From Deltaproteobacteria bacterium UBA2385 (GTDB lineage: Bacteria; Myxococcota_A; UBA796; UBA2385), in the NCBI GenBank assembly GCA_002343455.1, contig DDSR01000146.1:1-13585 (forward strand): a stretch of 13,585 nt of DNA, written 5' to 3'. A model generated the notes under the pieces. That model worked only from the letters and a program-made list of their open reading frames with translations. It ran no database searches and had not been told where the DNA came from. The translations under genes were made by a program, and so were the position numbers. Below are positions 9,295-13,585 of the stretch, piece by piece (the stretch's first letter is position 1; each line of letters opens with the position of its first letter).

Positions 9295-9713
9295 GCGACC
9301 AGGGCCGGCCGGGGCAGCCTCGCCCGCGCATCCGGGTCGTCGCCGCCCAGGCCGAGCGCGAGGGCCGCTTCTTGATCACCCAGCGCCGGCCCGAGGCAAC
9401 CCTCCCCCTGCTGTGGGAGTTCCCCGGCGGCCGGGTCGAGGAGGGCGAGAGCGACGCCGAGGCCCTGGCCCGCGAGCTGAGCGAGAAGACCGGCCTGTCG
9501 ATCGAGGTCGGCCCGGCGCTGATGCAGGTCCTGCACGAGTACGACGGCTACTCCCTGGAGCTGGTCCTCTACCGGGTCAGCACCTGGGGCGAGGCGCGCT
9601 GCGTCCGCGTCAACGACGCCCGCTGGGTGTCGCCGGAGGAGTTCGGCGAGTACGAGTTCCCGGGGGCCGATCAGCGGACAGTGGACGCGTTGTTGGGGCG
9701 GGGGAGCGCCTGA
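9291..9713 (+). CDS. Nudix (MutT-like) hydrolase with altered Nudix box
   Basis: A 140-aa protein of the Nudix family, which hydrolyses nucleoside diphosphates linked to another moiety; MutT-like members clean oxidised dGTP from the pool. It has ITQRR, LLWEFPGG, a Nudix box at residues 47-69 and a C-terminal DARWV...EFPGAD segment, typical of MutT-like pyrophosphohydrolases. The box keeps G47, E53, R61, E62, E65 and G68, but residue 66 is Lys (AAG) where the pattern REUXEEXGU expects the second Glu of the EE pair, a metal ligand in E. coli MutT (E57). Activity may be weakened or changed. The GTG at 9291 overlaps the previous stop as GTGA, and no other start lies between there and the conserved domain, so coupling to the zinc-ribbon gene is likely. 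Its substrate cannot be read from sequence. Confidence 0.88.
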   Translation: MSDQGRPGQPRPRIRVVAAQAEREGRFLITQRRPEATLPLLWEFPGGRVEEGESDAEALARELSEKTGLSIEVGPALMQVLHEYDGYSLELVLYRVSTWGEARCVRVNDARWVSPEEFGEYEFPGADQRTVDALLGRGSA

Positions 9714-9723
9714 CGCGGCTCCC
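9702..9723. terminator. Possible bidirectional hairpin between convergent genes
   Basis: GGGAGC (9702-9707) and GCTCCC (9718-9723) are perfectly complementary, and GC/GC inside them can extend the stem past one bulged G. The hairpin covers the Nudix stop and fills the 10-base gap before the convergent dipeptidase stop. There is no T-rich tract on either side, so it is not a classical intrinsic terminator. Confidence 0.35.
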
Positions 9724-11136
9724 TCAGCGCAGCCGGTCTCCCAGCGCCGCCAGCTCGGCGTACAGATACACATTGGCCGCGATCGCCTTGGCGAACACGC
9801 CCAGGTCCAGCGACTCGTTCGGTCCATGGGCCGTCGTCCGAGGGTCCATCACGCCGTTCAGGATCAGCGGCAGATCCCCGAAGCGCTGCCCGAAGAGCGC
9901 GACAAACGGGATCGATCCCCCCACGCCCACCTGCACCAGGTCGTGCCCCCAGGCGGCGAGGTAGGCGCGGCTGGCCGCCTCGAAGGCCGGGCCCTCGGGC
10001 TTGTAGAGCCAGCCCTCGCCCGACCAACCGTCCTCGGTCAGGCTGACCTCGACCCCGCAGGGAGGCTCCGTACAGACGGCGTCGCGGATCGCCTCCACCA
10101 GCTCGTCCCCGCTCTGTCCGGGCGCCAGTCGCACGCTCAGCACGGCGCTGGCCTCCTGCCGCAGGGCGTTCTTCTTGTGGGCCATGTCCGGCATGGTCGT
10201 CGCCACGACGGTCAGCGCGGGCTGCCGCCACATCCACTCGGCCGGCGAGCGACCGCGATGGGGGAGGGCCGCGAGGCCTTCGCGGATATGGGCGCCGTCC
10301 TCGATCACGGCGTTGTCCAGCGGCACCGTCCACGAGGCCTGGGCCCAGTCGGGATCGACCTGTTGGCGACCGATGGCCAGCCGACCGTCTTCGTCGGTGA
10401 GCCGGGTGATCAGGCGGCAGAGCGCGATCGAGACGTCGGGGACCATGTTCCCCCACAGCCCGCTGTGCACGTCGGCGTCGAGCGCGCGAACGGTCAGCCG
10501 CAGCTCGATCAGCCCGCGCAACGAGACCGTCAGGCCCGGGATGGTGGTGCTGGGGTTCTCGCAGTCGGTGAGGACCATCACCTGGGCGTCGAAGGCCTCG
10601 GGGAAGGCGTCCATGAAGCGCTCGAGGTTGGGGGAGCCGATCTCCTCCTCGCCCTCGATCAGCAGCTTCAGGTTGCAGGGCAGGCCGCCGGTCTGCTCCA
10701 GCCAGGCCCGGATCGCCGCGAGGTGGCTGACCCAGCCGCCCATGTCGTCGGCCGCGCCGCGGGCGTAGAGCCGGCCGTCGCGAACGGTCGGCTGGTGGGG
10801 GGGCGAGATCCAGGTCTCGCCCTTGACCGGCTGCAGGTCGAGGTGGCCGTAGACGAGCACGGTGGGCGCGTCGGGGCCGGCCTTCATCCACTCGGCCGCC
10901 ACGCAGGGCAGGGCGCCGTCGAGCTCCAGCAGGCGGGCGTGGTCCAGGCCGAGGTTGGCGAGGTCGTCGCGGATCATCGCGGCCAGCGTGCGCACATCGC
11001 CGTGGTGCTGGGCGTCGCAGGAGATCGCCGGCACCCGCAGGTAGGCCGAGAGCTGGGCGAGGGTCCGGTCGAAGGAGGCCTGGGCGGCCTGGGCGACCTG
11101 GGGCGCGGCGGCGAGGGGGTCGGTGGAACGGGACAC
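9724..11136 (-). CDS. M20 family metallo-dipeptidase (carnosinase/CNDP-like)
   Basis: A cytoplasmic zinc-dependent dipeptidase of the M20 group, 470 aa, the usual size for the family. Metal and catalytic residues are all in place (numbering from the start chosen here): H98 and D100 in GHLDLQP, D130 in GAADDMGG, catalytic and ligand Glu at 163-165 in EGEEEIGS, D191 in LTDCEN, and H437 in AHGPNES. H224 in VHSGLWG belongs to the dimerisation-domain loop that completes the active site in relatives. The GTG at 11136 is preferred because GGAGG (11142-11146) ends five bases before it; the in-frame GTG at 11142 overlaps that Shine-Dalgarno and would add only two residues. There is no signal peptide. 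It lies about 40 bases downstream of the thioredoxin-fold-like gene and is probably cotranscribed with it. Exact dipeptide preference is unknown. Confidence 0.93.
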   Translation of the reverse strand: MSRSTDPLAAAPQVAQAAQASFDRTLAQLSAYLRVPAISCDAQHHGDVRTLAAMIRDDLANLGLDHARLLELDGALPCVAAEWMKAGPDAPTVLVYGHLDLQPVKGETWISPPHQPTVRDGRLYARGAADDMGGWVSHLAAIRAWLEQTGGLPCNLKLLIEGEEEIGSPNLERFMDAFPEAFDAQVMVLTDCENPSTTIPGLTVSLRGLIELRLTVRALDADVHSGLWGNMVPDVSIALCRLITRLTDEDGRLAIGRQQVDPDWAQASWTVPLDNAVIEDGAHIREGLAALPHRGRSPAEWMWRQPALTVVATTMPDMAHKKNALRQEASAVLSVRLAPGQSGDELVEAIRDAVCTEPPCGVEVSLTEDGWSGEGWLYKPEGPAFEAASRAYLAAWGHDLVQVGVGGSIPFVALFGQRFGDLPLILNGVMDPRTTAHGPNESLDLGVFAKAIAANVYLYAELAALGDRLR

Positions 11137-11175
11137 GGGCACCTCCAGGGGGGAGGAGGAGTATCCGCGCAGCCC

Positions 11176-11688
11176 TCAATGCGCCGTCAGCAAGCGCTCG
11201 ATCAGGGGTCGATCGCCCGACCCCCAGGCGCCCAGGCGCTCGTGACGGAGCCGGTCCTGCCCGTCGATCAGCCGCAGCAGCGGGAGCGCGTCGGGGACCG
11301 CCTCTCCCCGGACCAGCAGGCTCTGCCAGGTGAGGCCGTGATCACGGTGGAAGGCGTCGACGGCGGCCCCGGCCCGAGGGAGGTCCGGGTCGAGGGCCAG
11401 GTCCCAGGCCACGCTGACGAGGTCGAAGTGGGCGCTGTAGTAGAGGTGCAGCTCGCGGAGCTCGTGCAGATCGTGGGCCGAGGCCGGATCGCGGGCCAGG
11501 AAGTGGAAGACCAGCCGGGTCCGCCCGGGGGCGGTCAGGGCCCGCTGGAGGCCGGCACCGTCGACCACGACGCAGCGCTCCAGCACGGTGCCGTCGGCGA
11601 GCCGCTCGCTGCCCATCTCGGTGCGCGAGGGGTCGGCCGGAGGGGGCGGGCGGCGGAGGCGGGCGCGGAGGCGGTCGAGCAGGGCCAT
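11176..11688 (-). CDS. Small thioredoxin-fold-like protein lacking the CxxC
   Basis: A 170-aa protein not firmly recognised. Its layout follows the TlpA/thioredoxin pattern: beta strand RLVFHFLA (58-65), a helix with HELRELHLYY, strand FDLVSVAWD (88-96), VDAFHRDHGLTW (110-121), then LPLLRLIDGQDRL (135-147), where P136 sits at the position of the conserved cis-Pro. The segment where WCxxC would fall reads RDPAS (66-70), and the only cysteine is C39, so it cannot do dithiol chemistry. There is no signal peptide; the N-terminus is Arg/Pro-rich. The ATG at 11688 has no Shine-Dalgarno (GC-only leader), so the mRNA may be leaderless or the gene weakly translated. It heads a likely operon with the M20 dipeptidase and is divergent from the ABC ATPase. 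The fold call is inference from pattern; the coding call is fairly firm. Confidence 0.7.
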   Translation of the reverse strand: MALLDRLRARLRRPPPPADPSRTEMGSERLADGTVLERCVVVDGAGLQRALTAPGRTRLVFHFLARDPASAHDLHELRELHLYYSAHFDLVSVAWDLALDPDLPRAGAAVDAFHRDHGLTWQSLLVRGEAVPDALPLLRLIDGQDRLRHERLGAWGSGDRPLIERLLTAH

Positions 11689-11719
11689 GGGGCGGGGCTA
11701 TCGCGAATTCCGAGGTGCG

Positions 11720-11746
11720 ACTAGCTAGTGCCAGGCACTAGCTAGT
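11720..11746. promoter_or_regulatory. 27-bp perfect palindrome, candidate operator in a divergent promoter region
   Basis: ACTAGCTAGTGCC (11720-11732) and GGCACTAGCTAGT (11734-11746) are exact inverted repeats around a single A. Each arm also contains ACTAGCTAGT, itself a perfect 10-bp palindrome, giving two copies centred 17 bp apart. It holds four CTAG tetramers in 27 bases of otherwise GC-rich sequence. It sits near the middle of the 94-base gap between start codons at 11688 (-) and 11783 (+). The position and double symmetry fit a binding site for a dimeric or tetrameric repressor acting on both genes. Which regulator binds is unknown; none is encoded in the window. Confidence 0.65.
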
Positions 11747-11782
11747 CATACCCCCCAAGGAAGCGCGTTAGACGCTGCGGCC

Positions 11783-12457
11783 ATGAGCACCCCCGTCGTC
11801 GCCGCCCGCACCCTCAGCCGTCGTTTCGGAAAGCGCTGGGCCCTGGCCCGCCTCAATCTCGAGGTCCAACCCGGGGAGCGGCTGCTGGTCCTGGGGGCCA
11901 ACGGCAGCGGCAAGAGCACGCTGCTCTCGGTGCTCTCGACCCTGCTCCCGCCCACCCTGGGCGAGCTGCGGCTCTTCGGCCTCGACCCGGTCCGCCAGGC
12001 CCGCGACGTCCGCCGCAAGGTCGCCTTCCTCCGCCACGCCCACGGCATGTACGAGGACCTGGGCGGCCGCGAGAACCTGGTCGTCCGCGGGCGCCTGCTC
12101 GATCGGCGGATCGACCCCCTGGCCGAGCTCAAGCGGGTCGGCCTGGACGACCGCCCCGAGCCCATCCGCACCTGGAGCGCGGGCATGCGCAAGCGGCTGC
12201 AGCTCGCCATGCTGATGATGGAGGGCCCCGAGCTGGCCCTGATCGACGAGCCCTTCAGCGCCCTGGACCCCAGCGGCGCCCGCGAGGTCGAGGGGCTGAT
12301 CCGCAACCTGCCCGGCGCGGTGATCATCGTCAGCCACCAGGTCGAGCGGGCCAGCGCGCTCTGCGACCGGGCGCTGCTGCTGGAGGCGGGCCTGCCCCGC
12401 TGGGAGGGGCCGGCGACCGAGGCGGCCAGCGCCTGGGCGGCTTCGCAGCGGGGTTAG
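11783..12457 (+). CDS. ABC transporter ATP-binding protein, CcmA-like, without adjacent permease
   Basis: A 224-aa single-domain ABC ATPase that would power a separate membrane permease. Seen: Walker A GANGSGKST (38-46); a Q-loop region reading FLRHAHGMYEDL (no Gln); signature WSAGMRKRL (131-139) in place of LSGGQ; Walker B LALIDEPFSALD (151-162); H-loop VSHQ (H185). The SAG-type signature, HA in the Q-loop and small size resemble CcmA, the ATPase of the cytochrome c haem export system, and its ABC-2 relatives. No ccmB, ccmC or other membrane gene follows: the next gene is convergent. Its partner must be elsewhere, or it acts in another role. Start choice is by domain fit; AAGGAAG lies 19 bases upstream, too far for a normal ribosome site. 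It ends in a 4-base overlap with the gene on the opposite strand. Confidence 0.9.
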   Translation: MSTPVVAARTLSRRFGKRWALARLNLEVQPGERLLVLGANGSGKSTLLSVLSTLLPPTLGELRLFGLDPVRQARDVRRKVAFLRHAHGMYEDLGGRENLVVRGRLLDRRIDPLAELKRVGLDDRPEPIRTWSAGMRKRLQLAMLMMEGPELALIDEPFSALDPSGAREVEGLIRNLPGAVIIVSHQVERASALCDRALLLEAGLPRWEGPATEAASAWAASQRG

Positions 12458-12464
12458 CTCCCCG
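12449..12464. terminator. Small hairpin with both convergent stop codons in its loop
   Basis: CGGGG (12449-12453) and CCCCG (12460-12464) are exact complements around the six-base loop TTAGCT. The TAG of the + strand gene (12455-12457) and the TAA of the - strand gene (12454-12456) both fall in the loop. It could act as a weak two-way terminator or an RNA end structure. There is no T tract, and a 5-bp stem is short. Confidence 0.3.
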
Positions 12465-13585
12465 ACACGTCCAGCACGGTGTCCCAAAGCACCCGCAGCC
12501 CCCGGCGCAGGTTCTCGATGCTGACGTGCTCGCCGTCGCCGTGCATCGTCCGCAGCTCGGCCTCGGTCAGCACGAAGGGCACCATCCCGTAGGCCCTGAC
12601 CCCCAGCGGCCGCAGCACGATGCTGTCGGTGAAGCCCACGCTGATCACCGGCCCGGCCACCGCCCGCGGCAGGCCCTCGACCGAGCGGCGGGCCAGCGCC
12701 TCGTACAGAGGGTCGCCCCGCCACTCGCTCACCGAGGCGGGGATCGCCTGGATCACCTCCAAGCTCAGCCCCTCGCCCACCGCCGAGGCGATCTCCGCCT
12801 GCATCTGTTCAGGAGAGGTCCCCGGCAGCAGCCGGCTGTCGATCAGCGCGTGGACCTGCGAGGGCACCACATTGGGCTGCTCGGCCCCCTCGAAGCCCGT
12901 CACATGGGCGGTGTCCGTCAGCCCGGCCCGGGTCAGGGGGTTGGCCATCAGCCGCCCCCGCACCAGCAGCTTCACCAGCCCCGGGCGCCGCAGGACCGCC
13001 CCGGACAGCCCGCCCTCCTCCTCGCCGATGGCCGAGAGCAGCTCCAGCAGGGCCGGGTCCCAGGTGGGCCGCACCGGGCGCTCCAGCAGGGCCAGCGAGG
13101 CGCGGGCGAGGCGCTCGGGGGCCTGATCGGGCAGGGGCACGCTGCCGTGGCCGGGCTCGCCCGCGGCGGTCATCCGCAGCCAGAGGACCCCCTTCTCGCC
13201 CACTGAGATCGGGAAGACCGTCTGCCCAGGAAAGAGCATGTCGGCGATGCCCACCCCGCCCTCGTTGATCACATGGGAGCAGCCGATCTCCTCCCAGCGG
13301 CTGGCGATGTGCCGGATCCCCAGGTTGTCCACCTCCTCGTCCGCCACCGCCAGGAGCACCAGGTCGCGGTCCAGCTCGACCCCCGAGCGCACGACCATCG
13401 CCAGGACCATCGCCTGCATCGCCCCCATGCCCTTCATGTCCAGGGCCCCCCGCCCCCAGACCCGCCCCTGGGCGTCGATCGTCCCCGAGAGCGGCCCCTT
13501 GCCCTCAGGCCAGCGCTCGGCCTCGGCCGTGGCCACGTCGATATGCGAGAGCAGACAGAGCGGCGGCTGCGCTCCTGTCCCCTTC
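12454..13585 (-). CDS. M20 family metallopeptidase/deacylase, N-terminus outside the window
   Basis: A zinc-dependent M20/M25/M40 family hydrolase cut by the right edge; about 376 residues are visible. The frame stays open to base 13585. The GTG at 13536 is not the true start, because the metal-binding HID (His at 13543-13545, Asp at 13537-13539) lies just upstream of it. Following it are WGRGALDMKG (bridging Asp), ADEEVDN with the catalytic Glu pair, NEGG, and near the C-terminus HGDGEHVS with the last His ligand. It differs clearly from the carnosinase-like enzyme at 9724-11136: motif wording is closer to the ArgE/DapE/aminoacylase group (DMKG rather than DDMGG). The substrate, an N-acyl amino acid or a peptide, cannot be settled. 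Its stop overlaps the ABC ATPase stop by four bases, tail to tail. Confidence 0.92.
   Translation of the reverse strand, partial: KGTGAQPPLCLLSHIDVATAEAERWPEGKGPLSGTIDAQGRVWGRGALDMKGMGAMQAMVLAMVVRSGVELDRDLVLLAVADEEVDNLGIRHIASRWEEIGCSHVINEGGVGIADMLFPGQTVFPISVGEKGVLWLRMTAAGEPGHGSVPLPDQAPERLARASLALLERPVRPTWDPALLELLSAIGEEEGGLSGAVLRRPGLVKLLVRGRLMANPLTRAGLTDTAHVTGFEGAEQPNVVPSQVHALIDSRLLPGTSPEQMQAEIASAVGEGLSLEVIQAIPASVSEWRGDPLYEALARRSVEGLPRAVAGPVISVGFTDSIVLRPLGVRAYGMVPFVLTEAELRTMHGDGEHVSIENLRRGLRVLWDTVLDVSGS

Noticed and set aside
9671..11179. A 502-codon - strand frame overlapping the dipeptidase, and a 632-codon + strand frame at 9826-11724
   Set aside because: The dipeptidase frame carries every M20 metal ligand; these frames show only biased composition without motifs.
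11720..11746. TrpR-type operator, because of the CTAG cores
   Set aside because: Known trp operators have two ACTAG half-sites separated by TTAA-like central bases; here the CTAG pairs abut and are doubled, and no tryptophan gene is present.

Overview
The window is uniformly very GC-rich, densely packed with genes, and rich in GTG starts. It carries two zinc-ribbon/GYF-like/transmembrane/TPR proteins of a kind common in myxobacteria. This suggests a chromosomal segment of a Myxococcota or related delta-proteobacterial-type organism. That placement is inferred from protein style and base composition, not from a marker gene. I see no tRNA, rRNA, transposase, integrase, phage gene or CRISPR array. 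No gap between genes exceeds about 135 bases.

Left part (1-6008, + strand): a UvrA-family double ATPase whose N-terminus lies outside the window, and which lacks the UvrB-binding region of true UvrA. After 58 bases comes glmU (bifunctional UDP-GlcNAc synthesis), whose Shine-Dalgarno sequence sits in a small hairpin. An 8-base overlap then leads into a complete UvrD/PcrA-type helicase. These three could be one transcription unit.

Middle part (6142-9713, + strand): two tandem paralogous membrane proteins. Each has an N-terminal four-cysteine zinc ribbon, a GYF-like domain, a low-complexity linker, one transmembrane helix and a C-terminal TPR region. The second overlaps a small Nudix hydrolase through GTGA; that hydrolase has lysine in place of one metal-binding glutamate of the Nudix box. 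The cytoplasmic zinc ribbon plus GYF pair recalls the cytoplasmic part of GltJ from the Myxococcus gliding machinery, so a scaffold or signalling role across the inner membrane is a reasonable guess.

Right part (9724-13585): a carnosinase-type M20 dipeptidase on the - strand, preceded in the same likely operon by a small thioredoxin-fold-like protein without the CxxC. Divergent from these is a CcmA-like ABC ATPase with no permease beside it. The 94-base divergent gap is centred on a perfect 27-bp palindrome made of two CTAG-rich 10-bp palindromes, the best regulatory candidate in the window. The ATPase ends in a 4-base tail-to-tail overlap with a second M20 peptidase on the - strand, which runs off the right edge. 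The right part therefore holds two different M20 hydrolases, one at each end of a small divergent locus.
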